Positions 1 to 9,231 of a stretch of DNA of 41,086 nt are shown here, piece after piece. This DNA is from Akkermansia muciniphila (GTDB taxonomy: Bacteria; Verrucomicrobiota; Verrucomicrobiia; Verrucomicrobiales; Akkermansiaceae). The translations under genes were made by a program, and so were the position numbers. Numbering within the stretch: position 1 is the first letter of the stretch; each line of letters starts with the position of its first letter. The notes below the pieces were generated by a model that was given only the letters and a program-made list of their open reading frames with translations, did no database searches and had not been told where the DNA came from. Location of the stretch: assembly GCA_945862285.1 (NCBI GenBank), contig CAMAYN010000009.1, forward strand, positions 1-41,086, read 5' to 3'.

Positions 1-408
1 ATCGAACTTCTTCCGGGCACAGGAGGTAAAGTCGCACGTGCTGCTGGTCAGCAAGCGATCCTATCCAACCGCGAAGCAGGTTTTGCTCTCGTCAAAATGC
101 CCTCTGGCGAAATTCGTAAGTTCCACGAAAACTGCCTCTGCACCGTTGGTCAGGTCGGCAACCGTGAACACATGAACGAAGTTTCCGGCAAAGCAGGTCG
201 CACTCGCTGGAATGGCGTTCGTCCAACCGTTCGTGGTATGACCATGAACCCTGTTGACCACCCGAACGGTGGTGGTGAAGGCCGCTCCAAATCCGGTGGT
301 GGTCGTAAGCACCTTCTCTCTCCATGGGGTCACGCCAAAGGCGAAAAGACTCGCAACAAGAAGAAAGCATCTGCTATCTTTATCGTTTCTCCACGCACCA
401 AAAAATAA
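1..408 (+). CDS. rplB: 50S ribosomal protein L2, C-terminal part (runs off window start)
   Basis: Frame 1 is open from base 1: [19 protein letters not shown]...[39 protein letters not shown], typical L2 C-terminus. Confidence 0.98.
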   Translation: MELLPGTGGKVARAAGQQAILSNREAGFALVKMPSGEIRKFHENCLCTVGQVGNREHMNEVSGKAGRTRWNGVRPTVRGMTMNPVDHPNGGGEGRSKSGGGRKHLLSPWGHAKGEKTRNKKKASAIFIVSPRTKK

Positions 409-430
409 TTTTAACTAACCACTACGCAAC

Positions 431-700
431 ATGCCTCGTTCGCTGAAAAAAGGTCCATTTATTGACCAGAAGCTCCTTGCCAAAATTGATACCGCTGCAG
501 CTGCTGGCGATCATAAAGCCATCAAAACTTGGAGCCGTAAATCCATGATCACTCCAGACTTCGTCGGGCTGAACTTTGCTGTCCACAACGGCAAAACCTT
601 CGTCCCCGTCTATGTTACGGAAAACATGGTCGGCCACAAGCTCGGTGAATTCGCACCAACACGTATCTTCAAGGCCCACGGCGGTATCGGTAAGAAGTAA
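431..700 (+). CDS. rpsS: 30S ribosomal protein S19
   Basis: [16 protein letters not shown]...[46 protein letters not shown]. Confidence 0.98.
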   Translation: MPRSLKKGPFIDQKLLAKIDTAAAAGDHKAIKTWSRKSMITPDFVGLNFAVHNGKTFVPVYVTENMVGHKLGEFAPTRIFKAHGGIGKK

Positions 701-714
701 TTTACATCTCCTGT

Positions 715-1473
715 TTGATCATTATGAAACATACACGCTTCATTCAACCATACCTCGCCACAGCTTTTGCTGTCGTGGTTGGTGGTGCGTGCCTTCACGG
801 TCAAACGGAAGTTCTTGGTGCGCCTGACGCACAATCGGAAATGGCTCTGCTTAAAATGGAAGTGGCAAAACTTCGCATACAGAACCAAACGCTTGCATCC
901 ACGATTGTTGATGCAAAACAGTCCGAAGCTAAGATCACAGAAGAACTTAACGAGATTAAACAGCGACTTGCAGCTTTAGGTAAAAATCTCTTAGACGGTG
1001 GCAATGATCGCCTCGTCCAAGCTGCTTCCGACCTTCAAGTCATGCAAGAACGCCTCAATGCCACGGAGAAAGCCGCGTTTAACATCGCTTCTGCTGCGCA
1101 AAATTACGCAAATGATGCCGTGGTTTCTAATCCCCAACTTCGATTAAAATTAGAAGTTTCCATCAGGGAACTTGACAGCACCATGGGTTTGATTCAAAAA
1201 CCCCAGCCCGACGTGAAGTCCGGTTCCATTCATCGCGCTGATATAGTCAGCATCGACTCGGAAAGCGGCCTGCTTCTCATCAATTCGGGAGCCAATCAGA
1301 ATCTCAAAATCGGCATGAACTACTCCATCCAACGTGGCCAGCAAACCTTCGGCAAAGCAATCATTGCCGAAGTACGCCAAAACGTCGCCGGAGCATTTGT
1401 CGAACAACTCAATTCACCAGATCAGCAAATACAAATCGGCGACACTCTAGTCCTCAATACCGAATCACGATAA
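715..1473 (+). CDS. Secreted coiled-coil protein of unknown function inserted between rpsS and rplV (start possibly ATG at 724)
   Basis: 252 aa ORF; N-terminal hydrophobic signal-like segment, Q/E/K-rich helical middle, C-terminal beta-rich SIDSESGLLLINSGANQNLKIGMNYSIQRG...IQIGDTLVL segment. Confidence 0.85.
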   Translation: MIIMKHTRFIQPYLATAFAVVVGGACLHGQTEVLGAPDAQSEMALLKMEVAKLRIQNQTLASTIVDAKQSEAKITEELNEIKQRLAALGKNLLDGGNDRLVQAASDLQVMQERLNATEKAAFNIASAAQNYANDAVVSNPQLRLKLEVSIRELDSTMGLIQKPQPDVKSGSIHRADIVSIDSESGLLLINSGANQNLKIGMNYSIQRGQQTFGKAIIAEVRQNVAGAFVEQLNSPDQQIQIGDTLVLNTESR

Positions 1474-1513
1474 TCATTCACACCCTCTTTAATCTACAGA
1501 TCCAACCAATACC

Positions 1514-1855
1514 ATGGAAGTCAAAAGCACTACAAAATACGTCCGACTATCAGCTAAAAAAGCGCGTGATGTCGCCCGCGCCATCCAAGGCCTGCCCGCT
1601 GCAAGCGCCATGGATATTCTGAAATTCACGCCGAAGAAGTCGGCTCAACTCATCAGCAAGACACTCAAAACAGCCATGGCTGATGCTGAGCACAACTTCA
1701 GTCTCAATGCCGACCAACTGATCATTAAAGAAGCTACTATTGGTATTGGTCCAGCTTTGAAGAGATTCAAGCCACGAGCCAAAGGTTCCGCCGGTGCCAT
1801 CCGCCGCCCTACCAGCCATATCTTTATCACTTTGACCGACGAAGCCAAAGCCTAA
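1514..1855 (+). CDS. rplV: 50S ribosomal protein L22
   Basis: MEVKSTTKYVRLSAKKARDVARAIQG...RFKPRAKGSAGAIRRPTSHIFITL. Confidence 0.97.
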   Translation: MEVKSTTKYVRLSAKKARDVARAIQGLPAASAMDILKFTPKKSAQLISKTLKTAMADAEHNFSLNADQLIIKEATIGIGPALKRFKPRAKGSAGAIRRPTSHIFITLTDEAKA

Positions 1856-1891
1856 TACTCATACCACACTTTACACTAACACCACGCTACT

Positions 1892-2623
1892 ATGGGACAA
1901 AAAGTCAACCCGATCGCCTTCCGCCTCGCCGTCAATAAAGACTGGCGCTCCAAATGGTTTGCCACTGGCAAGGATTACGCGAACAAACTTCACGAGGATC
2001 TCGCCGTCCGCGAATACGTCAAGAAGAATCTGCAATTCGCAGGAATTGCAAAAGTTGTCATCGAGCGCGCTTGGAATTCCGTCCGCGTTACTCTTCACTC
2101 CGCTCGACCAGGTCTGATCATCGGACGTAAAGGCACAGAGATTGAGCGTATGACTGTGGATATGTCCAAAATTTGCGGCGGTGCACAAGTAAAAATCGAT
2201 ATCCTCGAAATCCGTAAGCCCGAGCTTGAGCCTCAACTCATCGCTGAAAACGTTGCTACACAACTTGAACGTCGTGTTTCTTTCCGCCGTGCCATGAAGC
2301 GCTGCATACAAGTCGCCATGGAATTCGGTGCCGAAGGAATTCGTCTCCGCTGCGCAGGACGCCTTGGTGGTGCTGACATCGCTCGCGCCGAGTGGTATCG
2401 TGAAGGCAAAGTGCCTCTCCAAACGCTCCGCACGCCGATCGAATACGGATTTGCAGAAGCTCGTACCCTTTTCGGTATCATTGGTGTCAAGTGCTGGATC
2501 AATCGCCGCGAAGAAGAAGCTCGTCCCGCCAACTCTGGCGAACGCCGTGAGCGTCGCGAGCGTCGTGACGGACCACCACGTGGTGAGCGTCGCGATAACA
2601 ACCGCGGTGGCGATCGTCGCTAA
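1892..2623 (+). CDS. rpsC: 30S ribosomal protein S3 with arginine-rich C-terminal tail
   Basis: MGQKVNPIAFRL...RPGLIIGRKGTEIERM...GRLGGADIARAEWYREGKVPLQTLR...; tail GERRERRERRDGPPRGERRDNNRGGDRR. Confidence 0.98.
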   Translation: MGQKVNPIAFRLAVNKDWRSKWFATGKDYANKLHEDLAVREYVKKNLQFAGIAKVVIERAWNSVRVTLHSARPGLIIGRKGTEIERMTVDMSKICGGAQVKIDILEIRKPELEPQLIAENVATQLERRVSFRRAMKRCIQVAMEFGAEGIRLRCAGRLGGADIARAEWYREGKVPLQTLRTPIEYGFAEARTLFGIIGVKCWINRREEEARPANSGERRERRERRDGPPRGERRDNNRGGDRR

Positions 2624-2685
2624 GCTGCCTTTTTTAAAATCATCTACACCTTAACAACAACATTATTTAATAGGAGGAAAATCTT

Positions 2686-3105
2686 ATGCCTTTGATGCCC
2701 AAACGAACCAAGTTCCGCAAGTCATTCCGCGGTTCACGCGCTGGAAATGCTACTTCCGGAACAACCGTCGCCTTCGGCGACTTCGGCCTACAATCCATGG
2801 ATCGTGGCTGGATGACCAACAGACAAATCGAAGCCTGCCGTGTTGCGATTAACCGCTTCCTCAAACGGAAAGGAAAAGTCTGGATTCGCATCTTCCCACA
2901 CAAATCGATCACCGCACGTCCACCCGAAACCCGGATGGGTAAAGGTAAAGGCTCCGTCGAAGCATGGGTCGCCGTGATCCGCCCTGGCAATATGCTGTTC
3001 GAAATCGCCGGTGTTCCAGAATCACTAGCCCGCGAAGCGATGCGTCTCGCTTCTTACAAACTCGGTATCAGCACGCGCTTCATCGTCCGCAACCCACACA
3101 CCTAA
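2686..3105 (+). CDS. rplP: 50S ribosomal protein L16
   Basis: [16 protein letters not shown]...; strong SD TAGGAGG upstream of the ATG. Confidence 0.98.
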   Translation: MPLMPKRTKFRKSFRGSRAGNATSGTTVAFGDFGLQSMDRGWMTNRQIEACRVAINRFLKRKGKVWIRIFPHKSITARPPETRMGKGKGSVEAWVAVIRPGNMLFEIAGVPESLAREAMRLASYKLGISTRFIVRNPHT

Positions 3106-3131
3106 TCCTTAGCCACTCAATTTTTACTACT

Positions 3132-3335
3132 ATGGCCTCATCTAAAGCTAAAGACCTTCGCGGTTTGTCCGATGCCGACATCACTCGTCGCATCCGTGAG
3201 AACAAACTTGAATCCATCAACCTCAAGCTCCAGAAAGCGACTGGTGCTCTACAAAACACCGCTCGCGTTCGCACTCTGCGCCGCGAAAACGCCCTACTTC
3301 TGACCCTCCGCAATGAGGCAAAAAACAAAGCGTAA
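3132..3335 (+). CDS. rpmC: 50S ribosomal protein L29
   Basis: MASSKAKDLRGLSDADITRRIRENKLESINLKLQKATGALQNTARVRTLRRENALLLTLRNE; start trimmed from the longer track ORF, position in operon as expected. Confidence 0.93.
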   Translation: MASSKAKDLRGLSDADITRRIRENKLESINLKLQKATGALQNTARVRTLRRENALLLTLRNEAKNKA

Positions 3336-3365
3336 TCCCCCAATTTAACCGCAGCAACAACACTC

Positions 3366-3629
3366 ATGAGCGAAACAGCTACCACTACTACGAACCGTAA
3401 GACCCGCGTTGGCACTGTGATTTCCGATAAAATGGAAAAAACACTTGTCGTCGCCTACACCGCACGCGTTCCCCACCCACGCTTTAACAAGATCGTCAAA
3501 CGCACCAAGAAATTCTACGTGCACGATGAAAAAGGCGAAGCAAAAATCGGCGACAAAGTCCGCATCGTCGAATCTCGCCCTACATCAAAATTAAAGCGTT
3601 GGGCGCTTGACTCGATTCTCACTCACTAA
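3366..3629 (+). CDS. rpsQ: 30S ribosomal protein S17
   Basis: RKTRVGTVISDKMEKTLVVAYTARVPHPRFNKIVKRTKKFYVHDE...GDKVRIVESRPTSKLKRW. Confidence 0.97.
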   Translation: MSETATTTTNRKTRVGTVISDKMEKTLVVAYTARVPHPRFNKIVKRTKKFYVHDEKGEAKIGDKVRIVESRPTSKLKRWALDSILTH

Positions 3630-3687
3630 TACATACGCGACCCGCAATCGCATTTTTAAATTATTCAACCTCTACTAACCTCTAACT

Positions 3688-4053
3688 ATGCTTCAAATGG
3701 AATCCACTGTTGTCGTCGCAGACAACACCGGCGCTAAAACCGCCAAAATGATCGGCGTAATTGGCAAACGCACGCGCTTTGCTCACGTCGGTGATGTCAT
3801 CACCGCGCACATTCGCGATTCAATCCCCACAGCCGCAGTCAAAAAAGGCAGCGTGGTTAAAGCCGTTGTCGTCCGCACCAGTGCCCCGATTCGTCGTCCC
3901 GATGGTTCAGTTCTCCGCTTCGACACCAACGCCATCGTTGTCATCGACAAAGACAACAACCCACGCGGCACTCGGATCTTTGGTCCCGTAGCTCGTGAAC
4001 TTCGTGAAAAGTCTTTCATGAAGATCGTTTCCCTAGCCCCTGAAGTTGTCTGA
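3688..4053 (+). CDS. rplN: 50S ribosomal protein L14
   Basis: [26 protein letters not shown]...[28 protein letters not shown]. Confidence 0.98.
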   Translation: MLQMESTVVVADNTGAKTAKMIGVIGKRTRFAHVGDVITAHIRDSIPTAAVKKGSVVKAVVVRTSAPIRRPDGSVLRFDTNAIVVIDKDNNPRGTRIFGPVARELREKSFMKIVSLAPEVV

Positions 4054-4081
4054 TTTCACTTAAACATTTTTCTCGATTCAC

Positions 4082-4321
4082 ATGAGCAAAGTCAAAACAC
4101 ACGTCAAAAAAGGTGATACTGTTAAAGTCATCACTGGTCACAAAGACATCAAAGGCAAAGAAGGCACAGTCCTTGCAATCAACGCAAAAAAAGGCACTGT
4201 CATTGTCAGCGGTGTGCGCACTGTCACCAAAGCCACACGCAAATCTGAGCAAAATCCCGATGGCGGCCTGCTGCCACAGGATGCTCCCATCCACATCTCC
4301 AACGTCCAGAAACTGGGCTAA
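4082..4321 (+). CDS. rplX: 50S ribosomal protein L24
   Basis: [48 protein letters not shown]-type motif and operon position. Confidence 0.96.
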   Translation: MSKVKTHVKKGDTVKVITGHKDIKGKEGTVLAINAKKGTVIVSGVRTVTKATRKSEQNPDGGLLPQDAPIHISNVQKLG

Positions 4322-4353
4322 TCTCCGCAAGGAGAAAGCCCGCGCTTAAGCGC
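4315..4353 (+). promoter_or_regulatory. Structured intercistronic RNA element overlapping the rplX stop codon
   Basis: GGGCT-AA-TCTCC-GCAA-GGAGA-A-AGCCC forms a two-segment hairpin with a GNRA-type tetraloop; directly followed by the perfect 12-bp palindrome GCGCTTAAGCGC (4342-4353). Confidence 0.5.
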
Positions 4354-4400
4354 AAGCACAACAGGAACAATCCGCGCTGACCCGCTACAAACATACAAAA

Positions 4401-4991
4401 ATGAGCACACCACGCCTACTACAACACTACCGTGAGAAAGCCATACCGGCTCTCAAGGAAAAACTCGGATATACCAATCCGAATTCCGTACCGAAACTCG
4501 AAAAAATTGTCGTCACATCTTGCATGGGCAAGGCTCCTGACCGCAAGCTCGCGGTCGAAGACGCGGCAAACGAGATCGCAAAAATCACTGGCCAGAAGCC
4601 ATCCATCACCTTCTCACGAAAGGCTGTTGCGAACTTCAAGCTGCGCGCCGATGAACCACTTGGTGCCCGCGTTACCCTTCGCGGCTCTCGCATGTGGGAA
4701 TTCCTCGATCGTTTCATCCACATCGCTTCACCAAACATCCGTGACTTCCGTGGTATTCCTTACAAGTCCTTTGATGGACGTGGGAACTACGCCGTTGGCA
4801 TCCCTGATCAGTCCATTTTTCCAGAAATTGAAATCGATCAGATCAAACGCACCATCGGCTTTGACCTCATCTTCGTAACTTCCGCCGCCACTGACAAAGA
4901 AGGTTTTGAACTTCTGAAATCTCTTGGCATGCCCTTCCGCGAAAACAAACGCGAAACTGAAGGTGAAACCGCAGCCGCTGCTCAAGCCTAA
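4401..4991 (+). CDS. rplE: 50S ribosomal protein L5
   Basis: LQHYREKAIPALKEKLGYTNPNSVPKLEKIVV...RDFRGIPYKSFDGRGNYAVGIPDQSIFPEI. Confidence 0.98.
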   Translation: MSTPRLLQHYREKAIPALKEKLGYTNPNSVPKLEKIVVTSCMGKAPDRKLAVEDAANEIAKITGQKPSITFSRKAVANFKLRADEPLGARVTLRGSRMWEFLDRFIHIASPNIRDFRGIPYKSFDGRGNYAVGIPDQSIFPEIEIDQIKRTIGFDLIFVTSAATDKEGFELLKSLGMPFRENKRETEGETAAAAQA

Positions 4992-5014
4992 TTCTAATAC
5001 GAAATATCACCACC

Positions 5015-5413
5015 ATGGCCGTTCTTTCCGATCCCATCTCCGATTTCCTCACCCGCTTCAGCAATGCAAGCCGCGCGGGGAATGATTCTTTCACCGCTCC
5101 CTACTCCCGTATCAAAGCCGACATCGCCAAAATCCTCCAAGAGGAAGGCTACGTTTGGAGTTACGAGGTTGTTACTACCGAGGGTGCTCCAGTTCTTAAA
5201 GTCAAGCCCAAGTACGTTGATGGTCGCGCCGTTGTTACAGGGCTCAAGCGCGAGTCCAAGCCTGGACGTCGCTACTATGTTGGCACAGACGAGATTCCAC
5301 GTGTCATGTCGGGTCTTGGCATTTCCATCCTATCGACTCCCAAAGGAGTGATGACAGGTGGCCGCGCCAAGAAGGAAAATGTCGGCGGCGAACTACTCGC
5401 AACCGTCTGGTAA
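5015..5413 (+). CDS. rpsH: 30S ribosomal protein S8
   Basis: SDPISDFLTRFSNASRAG...GLGISILSTPKGVMTGGRAKKENVGGELLATVW. Confidence 0.98.
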   Translation: MAVLSDPISDFLTRFSNASRAGNDSFTAPYSRIKADIAKILQEEGYVWSYEVVTTEGAPVLKVKPKYVDGRAVVTGLKRESKPGRRYYVGTDEIPRVMSGLGISILSTPKGVMTGGRAKKENVGGELLATVW

Positions 5414-5450
5414 ATTGAACCATCCATTCACCGCTAACTCACATAACATC

Positions 5451-5993
5451 ATGTCACGCGTAGGAGTCAAACCAATCAGCCTTCCCGAAAAAGTTTCCGT
5501 CAAAAACGACGCGGGAAATGTCATCGTAGAAGGTCCAAAAGGCAAACTATCATTCTCTCTTCCCACAGGTATTTCACTATCGAGCGAAGAAAACAAAATC
5601 ACCATCAGCCGTTCCGTGGAATCGGATCGTGTGCAACGTGCCCTTCACGGCACCGCTCGCGCCATCATCAATAATATGATCACGGGCGTTTCCAAAGGCT
5701 TTGAGAAAAGCTTGGAAATTCAAGGCGTTGGTTTCCGTGCTGCGGTAAAAGGTAGCGATCTCGATCTTTCCTTAGGTCGTTCCCACCCACTACTGCACCC
5801 CATCCCTGCTGGCCTCACCGTCACGGTATCGGATAACACCAAGATTAAAGTAGAAGGTATCGATAAACAACTCGTTGGCCAATTTGCCGCAGAAGTTCGT
5901 GGATACTACCCACCAGAGCCATACAAAGGTAAAGGTGTCCGCTACGCTGGTGAACACGTTCGCCGTAAGGAAGGTAAATCCGTCGGTAAATAA
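5451..5993 (+). CDS. rplF: 50S ribosomal protein L6
   Basis: MSRVGVKPISLPEKVSV...EGPKGKLSFSLP...; start trimmed to ATG 5451, 180 aa. Confidence 0.97.
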   Translation: MSRVGVKPISLPEKVSVKNDAGNVIVEGPKGKLSFSLPTGISLSSEENKITISRSVESDRVQRALHGTARAIINNMITGVSKGFEKSLEIQGVGFRAAVKGSDLDLSLGRSHPLLHPIPAGLTVTVSDNTKIKVEGIDKQLVGQFAAEVRGYYPPEPYKGKGVRYAGEHVRRKEGKSVGK

Positions 5994-6031
5994 CCAGGTC
6001 ACACTAACAAACATCACGCTATACTATTTCC

Positions 6032-6388
6032 ATGAGTACAATCAATCGCAAAGAAATCCGGCAGCGCGTTCACAAGCGCATTCGCCGCAAGGTCGTAGGC
6101 ACCACGCAACGCCCACGTCTTGCCGTGTATTTCTCCAATCAACACGTTTACGCACAAGTCATCGACGACAGCACACATCGCACCATTTGTTCTGCTTCTA
6201 CACTCGACAAATCGGTTCAAGGCTCCCAAGCCAACGTCGAGTGCGCCAAGAACATCGGGGCACTGATCGCCGAGCGCGCCAAAGCTGCCAGCATTAGCAA
6301 CGTAGTCTTCGATCGCGGAGGCCACATTTACCACGGCAAGGTCAAAGCCCTCGCTGAAGCCGCCCGGGAAGCCGGACTCCAATTCTAA
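6032..6388 (+). CDS. rplR: 50S ribosomal protein L18
   Basis: [41 protein letters not shown]...[28 protein letters not shown]. Confidence 0.97.
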   Translation: MSTINRKEIRQRVHKRIRRKVVGTTQRPRLAVYFSNQHVYAQVIDDSTHRTICSASTLDKSVQGSQANVECAKNIGALIAERAKAASISNVVFDRGGHIYHGKVKALAEAAREAGLQF

Positions 6389-6401
6389 CATTATCTCTCA
6401 C

Positions 6402-7052
6402 ATGGTTACTGACTCAGATACTCCCGCTCCCGCACCCGCTCCAGAAAAACAAGCCCTAGGCCCAATCGCTGGCACCTCCACACAAGATCGTCGTGGTCCA
6501 CGCGAAGGCGGTGGCTTCAACAACGGCAATCGCGATCGCGGTCCACGCCGTGACAATCGCCGCCCTGAAGTGGATGATGGCATCGCCGAAAAAGTGGTAT
6601 TCATCAATCGTTGCGCCAAAGTCGTAAAAGGTGGTCGCCGCTTCAGCTTCTCTGCGCTCGTCGTCTGTGGCGACAAAGAAGGCAAAGTGGGTCTTGGCTT
6701 CGGCAAAGCGAAAGAAGTTTCCGATGCGATCAAAAAAGGTGGTCAAGCCGCTCGCAAGAACCTTACCACTGTTACCATCGTCAACGGCACCGTGCCTCAC
6801 GAAACCTACGCCGAATTTGGCGGAGGTAAAGTGCTCCTCAAGCCAGCATCTCCCGGAACGGGAATCATCGCTGGTGGTGGCGTCCGCGCCGTATGCGAAG
6901 CCGCTGGTGTAAAAGACATCCTTGCCAAATCCATGGGTTCTTCCAACCACGCTAACGTTGTAAAAGCTACCATCAAGGCTCTCTCCGGCCTCCGCACTCG
7001 CGAAAACATCTTGTCTTCACGTGGCAAAAAAGTCCGCGACAAAGCGATCTAA
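6402..7052 (+). CDS. rpsE: 30S ribosomal protein S5 with Pro/Arg/Gly-rich N-terminal extension
   Basis: Core [44 protein letters not shown]; extra N-terminus [17 protein letters not shown]...[25 protein letters not shown]. Confidence 0.97.
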   Translation: MVTDSDTPAPAPAPEKQALGPIAGTSTQDRRGPREGGGFNNGNRDRGPRRDNRRPEVDDGIAEKVVFINRCAKVVKGGRRFSFSALVVCGDKEGKVGLGFGKAKEVSDAIKKGGQAARKNLTTVTIVNGTVPHETYAEFGGGKVLLKPASPGTGIIAGGGVRAVCEAAGVKDILAKSMGSSNHANVVKATIKALSGLRTRENILSSRGKKVRDKAI

Positions 7053-7086
7053 CTTCATATAATACTATCTCCATCCTACAAGGAAC

Positions 7087-7533
7087 ATGAAACTTCACTC
7101 ACTCTCACCGAATCCCGGTTCTAAACATCGCGTCAAACGTCTTGGCTGCGGCGAAAGCTCTGGTCACGGAAAAACATCCGGCAAAGGCAACAAAGGTCAA
7201 AAAGCACGTTCGGGCGGCACAGTCCGCGTAGGCTTCGAAGGCGGTCAGATGCCCCTGCATCGTCGTCTTCCCAAGCGCGGCTTTAACAACTTCGATTACA
7301 AAGACGTTGTTGCCCCCGTAAACCTTGCTGCTCTCGAAGCGAACTTCGAGACTGGTGCTACCGTATCCGAAGAATCCCTTCGCGCCTGCGGTCTGGTCAA
7401 TGGTCGTTGCGACAAGGTGAAAATCCTCGGCACCGGCGATATCACCAAAGCCCTCGTCATCACCGTTGGTGCTGTCAGCGCTACGGCCAAAGAGAAAATC
7501 GAAAAGGCCGGTGGTTCCATCCAACTCGCTTAA
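7087..7533 (+). CDS. rplO: 50S ribosomal protein L15
   Basis: MKLHSLSPNPGSKHRVKRLGCGESSGHGKTSGKGNKGQKARSGGTVRVGFEGGQMPLHRRLPKRGF. Confidence 0.98.
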   Translation: MKLHSLSPNPGSKHRVKRLGCGESSGHGKTSGKGNKGQKARSGGTVRVGFEGGQMPLHRRLPKRGFNNFDYKDVVAPVNLAALEANFETGATVSEESLRACGLVNGRCDKVKILGTGDITKALVITVGAVSATAKEKIEKAGGSIQLA

Positions 7534-7584
7534 TTGCTTTTCCCTGCTTGCCTGATTGCATTACAAAAAATCTTTTCACTCTCG

Positions 7585-7617
7585 CGGGGAAGTGCTTGCG
7601 CACTTCCTCGTTTTATT
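7585..7617 (+). terminator. Hairpin + T-rich tail between rplO and secY (terminator/attenuator candidate)
   Basis: GGAAGTGC-TTGC-GCACTTCC stem-loop followed by TCGTTTTATTT. Confidence 0.6.
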
Positions 7618-7674
7618 TACATTCCCCCTCGCTTGCCCCCAAGCAACCAATTTTTTCTACTCTAAGTCTGTATC

Positions 7675-9171
7675 ATGATCTCCGCATTCGTTAACATTTG
7701 GCGTGTCTCCGAGCTACGCGACAGAATTCTTTTCACCCTGTTTATGGTAATCATTGTGCGCCTCGGTGTGCACATTACGATTCCTGGTGTGGACTCCACT
7801 GTTCTCGACAACTGGGCCAAAAATTACGGCAACAATGGCCAACAAGGAAATCCGCTCACCGCAATGCTTACCGTCTTCTCCGGTGGTGCTCTACAGCAAG
7901 CGGGAATTTTCGCCTTGGGAATCATGCCCTACATTTCTGCCTCCATCATGATTCAGTTGATGACCGCCGTGGTGCCGAAACTCTCGAAACTTTCCCGCGA
8001 AGATGGAGGACGTCAAAAAATTTCCCAGTGGACACGCTACCTCGCCCTTGGCATAGCATCGGTTCAGGGATTTTTCCTCGTCCGCACACTGACAAACGCC
8101 AACGCGATGGATGGCATTATGCCGGGTATCGGAAAATTCATGGAAACAACTCCATTAGTTCCCAATCAGGACTTTGGATGGTATGCCATATCGCTGCTAA
8201 TCATTGTCTGCGGCACCATGCTTCTCATGTGGATTGGTGATCAAATGACCGAACGCGGTATCGGTAACGGCACATCGATCATCATCATGGTCAACATCAT
8301 AAGCTCTCTTCCTGGCGCATTGATTCTGACTTGGAAAACTTTCACTCAAGGAGCAGACAAGAATCCGTTCGATCCGTTGAAACTCGTTTTCATGATTGCC
8401 TTCCTCGTGTTCGTTATTGCAGCGGTCATTGCGATCACCCAAGGAACTCGAAAAATTTTAGTGCAATACGCGAAACGTGTGGTTGGTAAAAAACAATTTG
8501 GTGGGCAATCGCAGCACATGCCGCTGAAAGTGAACTATGCTGGTGTGATGCCGATTATTTTCGTGTCAGCGATTATTTCGCTGCCTGTGATGTTGTTACA
8601 ACAAAGTGGCATCCGCGGCAAGTGGGTTGACACACTTGCCAATGCAGTGGGACAAGGATGGCTCTACTACGTGCTGGGCGCGCTCGGTATTTTCTTCTTC
8701 TCCTATTTCTGGGTTTCCACGATGTTCCAGCCTTCGCAAATCGCAGAGGACCTGAAACGTAATGGCGGATACATCCCTGGCGTGCGCCCTGGTCAGCCTA
8801 CGGCTTCGTTTCTCGACTACACCATGACTCGCCTGACATTTGCTGGTGCGATTTTTCTGACCATCATCTTCTTCCTGCCTTACGGTGTATCTGCGATGAT
8901 GAAACTCCCACAAGGCTCGCCGATTATTCAGTTCTTTGGTGGCACCAGTTTGCTAATTTTAGTTGGTGTGGTGCTTGATGTCATGCGCCAAGTGGAAACG
9001 CAACTCCTCCAACGTCACTACGACGGCTTCCTGCGCAAAGGAAAGCTCAAAGGCCGATATGATCGCCTTGCGCAATCAGGAAATACCGCATCTTCCACAC
9101 TTTTGGTCTATCTAGGCATTATTGTTTCCATTCTTGGTATCGCCGGAGCCATCGTTTGGTTTGCCAATTAA
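7675..9171 (+). CDS. secY: Protein translocase subunit SecY
   Basis: Multi-TM 498 aa; SELRDRILFTLFMVIIVRLGVHITIPGVD...GIGNGTSIIIMVNI...VVGKKQFGGQSQHMPLKVNYAGVMPIIF. Confidence 0.98.
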   Translation: MISAFVNIWRVSELRDRILFTLFMVIIVRLGVHITIPGVDSTVLDNWAKNYGNNGQQGNPLTAMLTVFSGGALQQAGIFALGIMPYISASIMIQLMTAVVPKLSKLSREDGGRQKISQWTRYLALGIASVQGFFLVRTLTNANAMDGIMPGIGKFMETTPLVPNQDFGWYAISLLIIVCGTMLLMWIGDQMTERGIGNGTSIIIMVNIISSLPGALILTWKTFTQGADKNPFDPLKLVFMIAFLVFVIAAVIAITQGTRKILVQYAKRVVGKKQFGGQSQHMPLKVNYAGVMPIIFVSAIISLPVMLLQQSGIRGKWVDTLANAVGQGWLYYVLGALGIFFFSYFWVSTMFQPSQIAEDLKRNGGYIPGVRPGQPTASFLDYTMTRLTFAGAIFLTIIFFLPYGVSAMMKLPQGSPIIQFFGGTSLLILVGVVLDVMRQVETQLLQRHYDGFLRKGKLKGRYDRLAQSGNTASSTLLVYLGIIVSILGIAGAIVWFAN

Positions 9172-9190
9172 TCATTTATATTCGAAAATT

Positions 9191-9227
9191 GTCGCACTCG
9201 CATCTAGGGTGCGACATTTCTTTTTTC
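9191..9227 (+). terminator. Hairpin + T-rich tail after secY
   Basis: GTCGCAC...GTGCGAC (7-bp stem) followed by ATTTCTTTTTTC. Confidence 0.65.
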
Positions 9228-9231
9228 TCCT

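Noticed and set aside
61-7524. Numerous minus-strand ORFs within ribosomal genes
   Set aside because: Shadow ORFs antisense to clearly identified ribosomal protein genes.
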